This document shows positions 18,201 to 26,069 of a stretch of 64,000 bases of DNA, piece by piece. Positions within the stretch are counted from its first letter, which is position 1. Every line of letters begins with the position of its first letter. This stretch comes from Advenella mimigardefordensis DPN7 (GTDB lineage Bacteria; Pseudomonadota; Gammaproteobacteria; Burkholderiales; Burkholderiaceae_B), in contig NZ_CP003915.1 of NCBI RefSeq assembly GCF_000521505.1, positions 1,302,001 through 1,366,000 of the forward strand, given 5' to 3'. Under the pieces are notes generated by a model. It ran no database searches, was not told the DNA's origin, and worked only from the letters and a program-made list of their open reading frames with translations. The translations under genes were made by a program, and so were the position numbers.

Positions 18201-19321
18201 GCGCCCGTATTGGTAAAAACGCCGAAATTTCAACCATCATGGGGGCGGCACCCAATATGCTTACGCTGGGCGATGATGCGTTTATTGCCGATGCTGTTAT
18301 GCTGGGGGATGACGAAGTGGATGGCGGCTGGATGACCATTCGCAATACGGTCATCGGCCACCGGAGCTTTATCGGTAATGGTGCCTATGTGCCTGATGGC
18401 ACCGTGGTCGCGCCCAACGTTCTGATCGGTGTGCAAACGCGGGCGCCCGAAAGCGAGCAGATGAAACCGGGAGACACCTGGTTCGGTTCCCCTCCTATCA
18501 TTCTGCCAGCCCGGGAAATGATGACCCGCTTCGACGAGCAATCCACCTTCCGACCCTCCATGAGACGCCGTCTGGGGCGGGCGTTTGTGGAATCGCTGCG
18601 GATTGTGTTGCCGATGTCATTTACTATTTGTGCCGGCTACCTGATTGTTTATGACGTGGTTCGGTATGAATCTATCGTTTCTGTCATGCAATCGGTGCCG
18701 GCGCTGATGCGCGATGGGTTGTGGTATGGGATCAGTTCCTTTGTTATGGTCGTGCTGCTCAAATGGCTTTTGCTGCGGCGCTATCGACCCACCTCCGCGC
18801 CCATGTGGTCGCTGTATGTCTGGGTCAGCGAGGCGATCACGAATGTCTATGAATCGATGGCCGTCTCTCACTTTCTTGATTATCTTCGGGGAACGGCCTT
18901 TTTGCCGCTATTGATGCGTGTGCTGGGGGCTCGTATCGGCAAAGGGGTGTATCTGGACACCACCGATATGACCGAGTTCGATTGTGTCCATATCGGCGAT
19001 TATGCCGAACTTAACGGTTTGTCCGGCCCGCAAACCCATTTGTTCGAGGATCGTGTCATGAAAATCGGGCAGGTACATATAGAGGACGGGGTCAATCTGC
19101 GGGCGCGCAGCACCATTCTGTATGGAAGTACGGTGGGGCAGGGCGCGCTGATCGGCCCTTTAACCACGGTGATGAAGGGTGAGTCGATTCCTGCGGGCAG
19201 CAGCTGGATTGGTTCACCGGCACAGAACTGGCAACAGCACCAGCAGCAGGCAAATAATGCCGCCACTGGCGGCACGCGTGAGCACAAGACAGAGCGGCAG
19301 GCGGAGGCCCTGGTTGGATGA
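15245..19321 (+). CDS. Single-module polyamino-acid synthetase of the Pls/PosA family (NRPS-like, membrane-bound)
   Basis: 1358 residues from GTG 15245 (AGGAA at 15234-15238; TTG 15221 and ATG 15284 are alternatives, but conserved LSILRGP lies before the ATG). Order: adenylation domain (about 20-505) with YTSGSTGKPKG (170-180), FDMSFEE (215-221), YGPTE (304-308), YRTGD (390-394) and the catalytic lysine K502 in SGKIDRK; carrier domain with GGHSL (phosphopantetheine serine S561); then six predicted membrane helices (about 633-652, 668-691, 864-888, 904-932, 1117-1137, 1156-1176) separating three related left-handed-helix/acyltransferase-like C domains. This is the layout of epsilon-poly-lysine synthetase (Pls) and delta-poly-ornithine synthetase (PosA), which polymerise one basic amino acid without a condensation or thioesterase domain. 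By eye the specificity positions read D-M-E-H-I-M-T-V-S-K; the glutamate (E220) suits a cationic side chain. The product is unknown. No phosphopantetheinyl transferase or polymer hydrolase lies nearby. Confidence 0.9.
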   Translation: MFTPHLSILRGPCMPQFLQNETLADIFETSAATYPDHTCLIDGPLRLTYREVNDRADLMAHHLLSDGVAPGDIIGLWLRRGSQLLIAQLAITKAGAAWLPFDIDTPLERVAVCLEDAGARGIITEKQDTAAAVAGRAIAQWHPKELTVPASQHMLRRQGVLPSDPAYLIYTSGSTGKPKGIAIRHDNICPFLRSENHILGIAHFDLVYQGFSVAFDMSFEEIWIAWLSGASLWIAPKEVAADPVGLPAILQKSGVTVLHAVPTLLAMFAEVPESLRLINMGGEMCPDALVAKLDNGRIRLFNTYGPTEATVSATLEQLSIHKPVTIGTPLPNYGLAVLDAQQQLLPVNEVGELCIFGPGVAHGYLGRADLTAEKFLDNPFAEGEQEAHLYRTGDLARILPGGTIECLGRVDDQIKIRGFRVELGEIEAALAEQTGVATAAVLVCPIAGVDQLVAWIVPEPGQEKLLASSANLRNILKTRLPAYMIPAFFEYTDSVPRLVSGKIDRKSLAQMPVHTWPDAGQESDEPENDAQKALFDILRSLFPGQGIHLQADFFSDMGGHSLLAAQLVSRVRAVPRYAALTVQDVYQKRSVQAIADCMQRADTQQTDAPSQTLFSPPPANTWRRRFVCGLAQFAAVPFLITLSIMQWLAPFFTYHNLTGEMADSTWYAIGMSFVVFIVVYLLSFVLAIVGRQLLTAGIRPGRYPLWGVTFFRWWLSDRLANVAPLYLIAGTRIYAAYLRCMGARIGREVMLSSMTVRVPSMLTIEDGASVGADVHIENARVQNGELVLGTIHLGKNAYVGSYCVLEGNTAIAQDGRLNGLSSLYDGQHIGAGQIWEGSPSRMIASHTRSSLPPRPVPGAGRIAFEWLFYSLGSLFIALLFFTPLFPTFIFIDLVDPNFDYDNFLLSGVNYFLIAIPASFVLILFTALLSALVRWLALPKMQPGRYSIYSSLYYRKWLINQIQAASLHTLHGVYATVFASSWYRLLGARIGKNAEISTIMGAAPNMLTLGDDAFIADAVMLGDDEVDGGWMTIRNTVIGHRSFIGNGAYVPDGTVVAPNVLIGVQTRAPESEQMKPGDTWFGSPPIILPAREMMTRFDEQSTFRPSMRRRLGRAFVESLRIVLPMSFTICAGYLIVYDVVRYESIVSVMQSVPALMRDGLWYGISSFVMVVLLKWLLLRRYRPTSAPMWSLYVWVSEAITNVYESMAVSHFLDYLRGTAFLPLLMRVLGARIGKGVYLDTTDMTEFDCVHIGDYAELNGLSGPQTHLFEDRVMKIGQVHIEDGVNLRARSTILYGSTVGQGALIGPLTTVMKGESIPAGSSWIGSPAQNWQQHQQQANNAATGGTREHKTERQAEALVG

Positions 19322-19408
19322 AAGAGGACGAAAGCGGGTCCATATCATATTTTGTTTGGACGTAGGGAATTTCCCCCGCAAAACAGCCGTTTTTCAGTTA
19401 AACTAATA

Positions 19409-19424
19409 AGTCTTATATAAGACT
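19409..19424 (+). promoter_or_regulatory. 16-bp perfect palindrome before icd, candidate operator
   Basis: AGTCTTATATAAGACT is fully self-complementary and lies 54 bases before the icd start codon. It overlaps an AT-rich stretch that could be a -10 region, so it probably controls icd transcription. The regulator is not in view. Confidence 0.6.
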
Positions 19425-19477
19425 CGTTTATCCAACGATTGTCTTCATGTTTTTTACTTGTGGGTTACGGAGCCAGC

Positions 19478-20734
19478 ATGTCTTACCAGCACATCAAAGT
19501 CCCTTCATCGGGCGAAAAAATCACGGTTAACGCCGACTTTTCTCTGAATGTTCCAGATCAGCCGATTGTTCCCTTTATCGAAGGTGACGGCACCGGTGCA
19601 GATATCACGCCTGTAATGCTCAAGGTGGTAGATGCTGCGGTCGAAAAAGCATACGGCGGTAAACGCAAAATTCACTGGATGGAAATCTACGCTGGTGAGA
19701 AATCCACAAAAGTATACGGTTCCGACGTCTGGCTGCCAGAAGAAACACTGGAAGCCGTTAAGGATTACGTTGTTTCTATCAAAGGCCCGCTGACGACACC
19801 GGTTGGTGGCGGTATCCGTTCACTGAACGTCGCGCTGCGTCAGCAACTGGACCTGTACGTCTGCCTGCGTCCTGTACGTTACTTCAAAGGTGTTCCTTCA
19901 CCTGTTCGTGAGCCAGAGAAAACCGATATGGTTATTTTCCGCGAGAACTCTGAAGACATCTACGCCGGTATCGAATTCGAAGCTGAATCTGACCAGGCCA
20001 AGAAACTGATCGCTTTCCTGCAGAACGAACTCGGTGTTAAAAAAATCCGTTTCCCTCAGACTTCCGGTATCGGTGTGAAACCTGTATCACGCGAAGGTAC
20101 GCAACGTCTGGTGCGCAAGGCTATTCAGTACGCAATCGACAACGACAAGCCAAGCGTGACCATCGTTCATAAAGGCAACATCATGAAGTTCACCGAAGGT
20201 GGCTTCCGTGACTGGGCCTACGAAGTGGCACAGAAAGAATTCGGCGCCGAGCTGATCGATGGCGGCCCATGGAGCAAAATCAAGAATCCACGTACAGGCA
20301 AGGAAATCATCATCAAGGATTCCATCGCCGACGCGTTCCTGCAGCAAATTCTGTTGCGCCCAGCCGAGTACTCTGTGATCGCTACATTGAACCTGAACGG
20401 TGACTATGTTTCCGACGCTCTGGCCGCTCAGGTGGGTGGTATTGGTATCGCTCCCGGTGCCAACCTGTCCGACTCTGTTGCCATGTTCGAAGCCACTCAC
20501 GGTACAGCGCCTAAATATGCAGGTAAAGATTACGTGAACCCAGGTTCAGAAATCCTGTCTGCAGAAATGATGCTGCGTCACATGGGCTGGACTGAAGCGG
20601 CTGATCTGATCATCTCTTCAATGGAAAAATCCATTCTGTCCAAAAAAGTGACTTATGACTTTGCCCGTCTGCTTGAGGGCGCAACTCAGGTGAGCTGCTC
20701 CGGCTTTGGTCAGGTTATGATCGAAAACATGTAA
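19478..20734 (+). CDS. icd: Isocitrate dehydrogenase (NADP+), E. coli type
   Basis: Oxidises isocitrate to 2-oxoglutarate in the TCA cycle. The 418-residue product has the type I signatures: [14 protein letters not shown], the substrate loop [16 protein letters not shown] (with the serine that AceK phosphorylates in E. coli), [13 protein letters not shown], and [25 protein letters not shown] 19478 has TACGGAG seven bases upstream; the open frame continues to 19439 without support. The gene is monocistronic: a palindrome lies upstream and a strong terminator follows the stop codon by 26 bases. Codon use is clearly that of a highly expressed gene compared with its neighbours. Confidence 0.98.
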   Translation: MSYQHIKVPSSGEKITVNADFSLNVPDQPIVPFIEGDGTGADITPVMLKVVDAAVEKAYGGKRKIHWMEIYAGEKSTKVYGSDVWLPEETLEAVKDYVVSIKGPLTTPVGGGIRSLNVALRQQLDLYVCLRPVRYFKGVPSPVREPEKTDMVIFRENSEDIYAGIEFEAESDQAKKLIAFLQNELGVKKIRFPQTSGIGVKPVSREGTQRLVRKAIQYAIDNDKPSVTIVHKGNIMKFTEGGFRDWAYEVAQKEFGAELIDGGPWSKIKNPRTGKEIIIKDSIADAFLQQILLRPAEYSVIATLNLNGDYVSDALAAQVGGIGIAPGANLSDSVAMFEATHGTAPKYAGKDYVNPGSEILSAEMMLRHMGWTEAADLIISSMEKSILSKKVTYDFARLLEGATQVSCSGFGQVMIENM

Positions 20735-20760
20735 TATGAACTAACGTATTCGTTGGTTTG

Positions 20761-20797
20761 AAAAACCCGCACGGTTTATATCATGCGGGTTTTTTTA
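20761..20797 (+). terminator. Rho-independent terminator after icd
   Basis: AACCCGCA (20764-20771) / TGCGGGTT (20784-20791), followed by a T-run. The A-run on the left side may let it also work for the converging Bug gene on the minus strand. Confidence 0.9.
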
Positions 20798-20830
20798 TAC
20801 CCGAAGCTGAATGGGTATGGAGCGCTGATG

Positions 20831-21826
20831 CTATTCCGGCTGAATGCCGGCCTTTTTTATCACCGCCGACCAGCGAGCCGCTTCTTTTTCAAAGAATGCC
20901 TTGTGGCCCTCGGGCGATAGCCTGTCGTCATTCACAATTGAAATTCCCAATGCTTCCTGGCGCTTGATCAGCTCGGGGTTTTTCAGTGCGATACGCAGCG
21001 CGGCGTTGATCTTGTCTACCACTGGTTTCGGTGTGCCCTTGGGCGCATACAGCCCATGCCAGACGCTGAAATTGAAACCCGACAGCCCCGCTTCGTCCAG
21101 CGTTGGCACCGACGCCAGGGTAGGGAGGTTCATGCGTTTCATGCTGCTCACGCCATACACTCTGACCTTTTTGCTTTCTATTTGAGGAATGCTGTTGGTT
21201 GCCTGTTCGCACATGATATCGATTTGCCCACCCATCAGGTCGGTCATTGCCGGGGCAGTGCCTTTGTAGGGAACAAAAGTCATGTGGCTGTTCAGTTCGC
21301 TTTGCAGCATCAGGCTGCACAGATGCGATGCGGAACCAACACCCGCATTGGCCAGATTGATGGCATTATCTTTCTCAGCGATGTATTGTTTCAGTTGCGC
21401 AAAATCGTTGGCGGCTAAGCCGGGTTTGCCAATCAATGTCGATGGGGCCTCGTTGATCAGACCCAGAAACTCAAGATCGTCTATCTTGTAACCGGGATCT
21501 TTGTATAGCGCGTGTGCGGTAGCCAGCCCTATGTGATGGACCAGTAATGTATAGCCGTCATTTTTGGCTCTGGCAACCCGGGCCGTACCAATCGTGCCGC
21601 CTGCACCAAGGCGGTTTTCGATCACGATAGGTTGCCCCATAGGTTCCCGCAGTGCCTCGGCAACATCGCGTGCAATTTTATCGGAAGGCCCGCCTGCCGA
21701 GAATGGCACCACAATCGTGATACTTTTTTCGGGATACGCTGCCAGAGCGGTCGTGCTTGCGGTTGCGGTAAACAAGCCCGCCAGCAGGGTGAAGCCGAAT
21801 TTGATTCGTGTTGCAGGGTTATGCAT
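20831..21826 (-). CDS. Bug-family (TctC-type) periplasmic solute receptor, tartrate cluster
   Basis: 331 residues with a signal peptide (to about residue 29, TALAAYPEKSI). Bug hallmarks: PEKSITIVVPFSAGGPSDKIARDV at the mature N-terminus (in two conserved pieces), VIENRLGAGGTIGTARVA, and VPYKGTAPAMTDLMGGQID. Bug proteins bind carboxylates with two structural waters and feed tripartite tricarboxylate transporters. It lies 40 bases downstream of the D-tartrate dehydratase gene on the same strand, so tartrate or a related hydroxy acid is the likely ligand (inference). No TctA or TctB gene is present, as for most orphan Bug genes. Confidence 0.9.
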   Translation of the reverse strand: MHNPATRIKFGFTLLAGLFTATASTTALAAYPEKSITIVVPFSAGGPSDKIARDVAEALREPMGQPIVIENRLGAGGTIGTARVARAKNDGYTLLVHHIGLATAHALYKDPGYKIDDLEFLGLINEAPSTLIGKPGLAANDFAQLKQYIAEKDNAINLANAGVGSASHLCSLMLQSELNSHMTFVPYKGTAPAMTDLMGGQIDIMCEQATNSIPQIESKKVRVYGVSSMKRMNLPTLASVPTLDEAGLSGFNFSVWHGLYAPKGTPKPVVDKINAALRIALKNPELIKRQEALGISIVNDDRLSPEGHKAFFEKEAARWSAVIKKAGIQPE

Positions 21827-21866
21827 TGTGCTGTCTCCTCTCTATCGTTATGGGGGGTGCTGCGCG

Positions 21867-23033
21867 TTACGCTGATAATTGCTGCATGACCTGATACAGG
21901 TCAGCCTTGCCTTCGAAGCCGATGCCCGGCAGATCCGGCATAGTGATGAAGCCGTGCTCCACTTTCACGGTATCGGGGAAGCCGCCGAAAGGCTGGAAGA
22001 GATCGGGGTAGGATTCGTTGCCACCCAGACCCAGGCCCGCGGCAATATTCAATGACATCTGGTGGCCGCCATGCGGGATGCAGCGTGCGCGCGACCAGCC
22101 ATGTTCATGCAGCATCTCCAGAGTGCGCAGGTATTCAACCAGGCCGTAACTCAGCGCACAATCGAATTGCAGCCAGTCGCGGTCGGCACGCATGCCGCCG
22201 TAGCGAATCAGGTTGCGCGCATCCTGCATGGAGAACAGGTCCTCACCGGTGGCCATGGGGTTTGGATAGTAATTTCGTAGTGCCGCCTGCAGTTCAAAAT
22301 CCAGTGGATCGCCGGGCTCCTCGTACCAGAACAGATCGTACTGGCTCAGGGCCTTTGCGTAAGCGATGGCAGTGTCCAAATCAAACCGGCCGTTTGCGTC
22401 TACCGCCAGTTTTTGCCCGTCCTGCAGCACACTCAGAATGGAGTCGATCCGGCGCAGGTCCTCATCCAGCGAGGCACCGCCGATTTTTTTCTTGACCACG
22501 GTGTAGCCGCGATCAATATAGCTGCGCATTTCATCCTTGAGTTTTTCATGATCCTGGCCTGGGTAATAATACCCACCTGCCGCGTACACAAAAACCCGAC
22601 GGTCCGGCTGCCCGTTGCCATAGCGATCAGCCAGCAACTGGAACAGCGGTTTACCTTCTATTTTTGCAACGGCATCCCAAATGGCCATGTCGATCGTGCC
22701 GATGGCCACAGAGCGTTCACCATGTCCGCCTGGCTTTTCGTTCGAGAACATGGTGGCCCAGATTTTATGCGGGTCCAGGTTGTTGCCCGAATCATCGATC
22801 AGCGTAGCCGGGTCAGCCTGCATAATCCTGGGGATAAAGCGCTCCCGCATCAGCGTGCCCTGGCCGTATCGGCCATTGGAGTTGAAGCCGTAGCCGACAA
22901 CCGGCTTGCCATCACGAATTACATCTGTGATTACCGCGACGAGACTGAGCGTCATTTTGGAAAAATCAATATAGGCATTTCGAATAGGCGAACTGATGGG
23001 CAGTGTTTTTTCGCGAATTTCAACGATTTTCAT
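21867..23033 (-). CDS. tarD: D(-)-tartrate dehydratase, enolase superfamily
   Basis: 388 residues, very like the Bradyrhizobium D-tartrate dehydratase I recall: ISSPIRNAYIDFSKMT near the N-terminus, EKPGGHGERSVA, the catalytic lysine region VVKKKIGG (K181-K183), metal ligands D212, E238/E239 and E264 (VDANGRFD, WYEEPGD, ATGEDLF), and the catalytic histidine in CIPHGGHQMSLN (H321). It dehydrates D-tartrate to oxaloacetate with Mg2+. The alternative is another acid-sugar dehydratase of the mandelate racemase subgroup, but the match over the whole length favours tartrate. It is the first gene of a two-gene operon with a Bug receptor and is divergent from a LysR regulator. Confidence 0.88.
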   Translation of the reverse strand: MKIVEIREKTLPISSPIRNAYIDFSKMTLSLVAVITDVIRDGKPVVGYGFNSNGRYGQGTLMRERFIPRIMQADPATLIDDSGNNLDPHKIWATMFSNEKPGGHGERSVAIGTIDMAIWDAVAKIEGKPLFQLLADRYGNGQPDRRVFVYAAGGYYYPGQDHEKLKDEMRSYIDRGYTVVKKKIGGASLDEDLRRIDSILSVLQDGQKLAVDANGRFDLDTAIAYAKALSQYDLFWYEEPGDPLDFELQAALRNYYPNPMATGEDLFSMQDARNLIRYGGMRADRDWLQFDCALSYGLVEYLRTLEMLHEHGWSRARCIPHGGHQMSLNIAAGLGLGGNESYPDLFQPFGGFPDTVKVEHGFITMPDLPGIGFEGKADLYQVMQQLSA

Positions 23034-23156
23034 TACGGTTCCTGAGGTCTGGATATGTTGTTGTGGTGTTCTGGACAGGCCTCAAGATTACGACTGAAAT
23101 GGTGCCTGATAATTCACTTATAATTAATAATCTATTTACCCATAGTGAACAGAATA

Positions 23157-24080
23157 ATGATTTCGGACCTGGAGTTTATGGTGATACTGGCCAGGTATGG
23201 CAATCTGGCTGCAGCTGCAAGAGCGCTGAATGTGACGCCGCCGGCGGCGACCAGGCGCCTGGCGTTGCTGGAAAAGCGGCTGGGGGTGCGACTGGTGAAT
23301 CGCACAACGCGCAGCTTCAGCCTGACCAGCGAAGGTGAAACCTATCGCCAGCACGCGGCCCGGATACTGGGCGATATCGTGGATATGGAGGACATCATTT
23401 CGTCCAGCCGCAAACCGCGCGGGCTGCTGCGGATCAACGCGACACTGGGGTTTGGTCGGACCACGGTCGCGCCATTGGTGTCCGGGTTTACCAGGCGATA
23501 TCCGCAGGTTGAGGTGCAAATGGAAGTGACGGACAGGCCGGTAGACCTGGTGGAAAATGGTTTTGATCTGGCGATTCGTTTTGGCGCCTTGCCGGATAAA
23601 CGCCTCAATGCCCGACGAATTCTATCCAATCGGCGTTTTCTTTGTGCATCGCCGCTATACCTGGAGCGTCATGGCACGCCCGCAAGCCTGGCCGATCTGG
23701 CACAGCATCGCTGCATTATTCACCGGCAGAACGACGATGCTTATGGTATTTGGCGGTTTGCCCATCACGATCACAGTGAGGTGGTGAAAGTCCACGGGAT
23801 GCTGTCGAGCAACGATGGGGATATTGTGCTTGGCTGGGCATTGGATGGGCACGGCATCCTGATCCGATCCGAATGGGATCTGGCTAAATATCTGGAAAGC
23901 GGTCGACTCCGGGTCGTCCTGCCTGACTTTACGCTGCCGGATGCAGACTTATACGTTTACTATCCCAGCCAGCGCAATCTTCCCGCCCGCACCCGGGCAT
24001 TCATTGATTTTCTGGTTGCGCATTTTGACCAGTCTGGCCGGGCTGAAGGGCACGCCGACAAATCTGCGCCGGCAGGCTGA
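23157..24080 (+). CDS. LysR-family transcriptional regulator, divergent from tartrate operon
   Basis: 307 residues from ATG 23157; GTG 23145 would add four. The N-terminal winged helix is clear (DLEFMVILARYGNLAAAARALNV, then PPAATRRLALLEKRLG) and a substrate-binding domain with an EAIR-like stretch (GFDLAIRFG) follows. The divergent arrangement with tarD over about 120 bases is the classic LysR layout, so it most likely activates tarD and the Bug gene in response to tartrate. The AT-rich stretch 23111-23141 (TTCACT at 23113 and AGTGAA at 23144 flank it) may hold the operator. Confidence 0.9.
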   Translation: MISDLEFMVILARYGNLAAAARALNVTPPAATRRLALLEKRLGVRLVNRTTRSFSLTSEGETYRQHAARILGDIVDMEDIISSSRKPRGLLRINATLGFGRTTVAPLVSGFTRRYPQVEVQMEVTDRPVDLVENGFDLAIRFGALPDKRLNARRILSNRRFLCASPLYLERHGTPASLADLAQHRCIIHRQNDDAYGIWRFAHHDHSEVVKVHGMLSSNDGDIVLGWALDGHGILIRSEWDLAKYLESGRLRVVLPDFTLPDADLYVYYPSQRNLPARTRAFIDFLVAHFDQSGRAEGHADKSAPAG

Positions 24081-24184
24081 TCGCCTTTATTTATTCGCAC
24101 ATTGTGACCTTGCCACTCGCTTTACGGGGTGTCGCAGGGTATTCGTCATTGCGCGTCAATCTTGCTTATAGGTGTTGTCTATTA

Positions 24185-24217
24185 TTGTATTCTGTTGTAT
24201 TCAATAGTATATTTAAA
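24185..24217 (+). promoter_or_regulatory. Candidate GntR operator before the tricarballylate-cluster Bug gene
   Basis: Two direct copies of TTGTATTC (24185-24192, 24195-24202) run into ATTCAATAGTATATTTAAA (24199-24217). The last 19 bases recur with three mismatches upstream of tcuA (26028-26046). The site lies just upstream of the AGGAGA ribosome binding site, in the promoter region. Confidence 0.55.
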
Positions 24218-24245
24218 CGGAATTTCAATCTCAGGAGACGATCCC

Positions 24246-25214
24246 ATGACTTTTTTTAAACCCTGTATGCTCGCGGTCCTGTTGGCCGCGAGTCCGCTAA
24301 CCGTGCACGCAGCTTATCCCGATCAGCCTATCCGTCTGGTTGTCCCGCATCCTGCCGGTGGTTCTTCGGATATTCTGGCCAGAACCATGGCGGCTGCCAT
24401 GTCAAAAGATCTGGGGCAATCCATCGTTGTAGAAAATAAAGGGGGTGGCAATGGTGCGATTGCTGCACAGACGGTGGCCAATGCCAAACCCGACGGCTAT
24501 ACCTTATTGCTGGCAACAGCCAGTACCCATGGCATTAATCCCACCTTGTACCGGAAACTGAACTACGACGCCATCAAGGATTTCGCGCCGGTCACGCTGT
24601 TTGCCACCGTGCCCAACGTACTGGTGGTGGGAGCTGCGCACAAGCAGATGAACAGTCTTAAGGACCTGCTTCAATTTATGAAGGACAATCCCGGCAAAAC
24701 CAATATGGGCTCGGCCGGTAGCGGTACGCCCGGTCATCTGGCCGGCGTCATGCTTAAGGATGCGGAGCATCTGGATCTGGTGCATGTGCCGTTCAAGGGT
24801 GGTGCGCCGGTGATCAGTGCACTGATCGGCGGGCAGATTGATTTCATGTTTACCACCATCCCCGGGGCGATCAGTCACATCAAGGCCGGGTCCATCAAAG
24901 GCCTTGCCGTATCGTCGGCCGAACGCTCCGATGCATTGCCTGAGTTGCCCACGGTTGCTGAAGCGGGCGTGCCTGGATTTGAAGCCGTTTCCTGGCATGG
25001 TCTGGTAGCACCTGCCAAAACGCCGCAACCGGTGATCGATGCTCTGTATCAGGCCGCCAGCAAGGCGCTGAACAGCGAGGATGTCAAAAGCAAGCTGGCG
25101 AACGAAGGGGCCAGGGCCGCCAAAATGACACCGGATGAATTCGGCGCTTTTATTCAGGCGCAAATCAACGCCTGGGGTGCGGCGGTCAAATCATCGGGCG
25201 CGCGTGCAGACTGA
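24246..25214 (+). CDS. Bug-family periplasmic solute receptor, tricarballylate cluster
   Basis: 322 residues from ATG 24246, with CAGGAGA at 24232-24238. Signal peptide to about residue 20 (TVHAAYPDQP), then PIRLVVPHPAGGSSDILAR, VVENKGGGNGAIAAQ and VPFKGGAPVISALIGGQID, all Bug signatures. It abuts, tail to tail without a spacer, the GntR regulator gene, and shares a promoter motif with tcuA, which implies a citrate-like tricarboxylate such as tricarballylate as ligand (inference). In Salmonella the equivalent uptake role is played by the MFS protein TcuC, absent here. Confidence 0.9.
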   Translation: MTFFKPCMLAVLLAASPLTVHAAYPDQPIRLVVPHPAGGSSDILARTMAAAMSKDLGQSIVVENKGGGNGAIAAQTVANAKPDGYTLLLATASTHGINPTLYRKLNYDAIKDFAPVTLFATVPNVLVVGAAHKQMNSLKDLLQFMKDNPGKTNMGSAGSGTPGHLAGVMLKDAEHLDLVHVPFKGGAPVISALIGGQIDFMFTTIPGAISHIKAGSIKGLAVSSAERSDALPELPTVAEAGVPGFEAVSWHGLVAPAKTPQPVIDALYQAASKALNSEDVKSKLANEGARAAKMTPDEFGAFIQAQINAWGAAVKSSGARAD

Positions 25215-25919
25215 TTACTCGCGATCAAGCAGGAAGCGACTCAGCCGGACTTTATAAGCCTCGCTGATATGCCGGCTGGATACTTCCTGCGCCTTATCCG
25301 GATCGCGTTGCTCCAGGGCATTGATAATTTGCGCATGTTCTTCGCGTGCCGTTGATGGGCGTCCGCTTTCGGCCAGGGTGCTTTTGCCCAGCAACAACAT
25401 GGCATTTTGCAGCACCTGCAAGGTTTTGAGCAGGTAGCGATTATGGGCACATTGATACAGAGTCTGATGAAACAGCCGGTTGTTATAGGACAGGGCGGCG
25501 GGATCGTTCAGTGTCTCATCCCGATCGATGATCTGCCTTAAGACCGCGATTTCAACGTCTGTGGCGTGGCGAGCCGCCAGCGCGGCAGCCGTGCTTTCCA
25601 GCACCCGGCGCATCTCGTATAGCTCGCCCACCATGTTCTGGTCCAGTTCGGTAATGATCAGCCCACGCTTGGGATCGTTGCTTACCAGTCCTTCGGACAT
25701 CAGGCGGTTCAGTGCTTCACGAATGGGTGTGCGGCTCAAGCCGATATCAGCGGCCAGCTCAGTTTCACGCAAGCGCGTGCCGGGCGGCAGGGTGCCGTTT
25801 TCCAGCGACTGGACAATATAGCTGTATGCCTGATCGCTTAATGTGACGCCGCGATCGTTGGCTTGTTCCGAATCGGCATCGGAGCGCTGGGTAGCGGGGG
25901 AGGGTTTGGATTTGGCCAT
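25215..25919 (-). CDS. GntR-family regulator with FCD domain
   Basis: 234 residues from ATG 25919, preceded by AAGGAA; an open frame extends further upstream but would read back through the tcuA promoter. The winged helix is visible (AYSYIVQSLENGTLPPGTRL, then GLSRTPIREALNRL), followed by an all-helical FCD ligand domain (DRDETLNDPAALSYNNRLFHQTL region, ending with HISEAYKVRLSRFL). FadR/VanR-type members bind carboxylates. It sits between the Bug gene and divergent tcuAB, both of which carry the same putative operator, so it is probably the local repressor responding to a tricarboxylate. Confidence 0.9.
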   Translation of the reverse strand: MAKSKPSPATQRSDADSEQANDRGVTLSDQAYSYIVQSLENGTLPPGTRLRETELAADIGLSRTPIREALNRLMSEGLVSNDPKRGLIITELDQNMVGELYEMRRVLESTAAALAARHATDVEIAVLRQIIDRDETLNDPAALSYNNRLFHQTLYQCAHNRYLLKTLQVLQNAMLLLGKSTLAESGRPSTAREEHAQIINALEQRDPDKAQEVSSRHISEAYKVRLSRFLLDRE

Positions 25920-26013
25920 GAATGATTCCTTGCTGCAAGTGCTTTTGCACAGCATAACGCAATTGTGGTGTTCTGCGGTTAATTTGGTCATGCTTAAGCA
26001 CAGGAGAAAATAT

Positions 26014-26046
26014 TTGTGTACAATAGAATACAACAGTATATTTAAA
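26014..26046 (+). promoter_or_regulatory. Candidate GntR operator before tcuA
   Basis: TTGTGTACAA (26014-26023) followed by GAATACAA (26026-26033, the reverse complement of TTGTATTC) and ATACAACAGTATATTTAAA (26028-26046), which matches the site upstream of the Bug gene at 24199-24217 at 16 of 19 positions. It lies in the gap between the divergent GntR gene and tcuA. Confidence 0.55.
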
Positions 26047-26069
26047 AGTATTTTTATTAGGAATTCAGC

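Noticed and set aside
23113..23149. TTCACT/AGTGAA inverted repeat in the tarD/LysR gap as operator
   Set aside because: Arms are only six bases with a 25-base spacer and overlap the alternative GTG start; too weak to list as a site.
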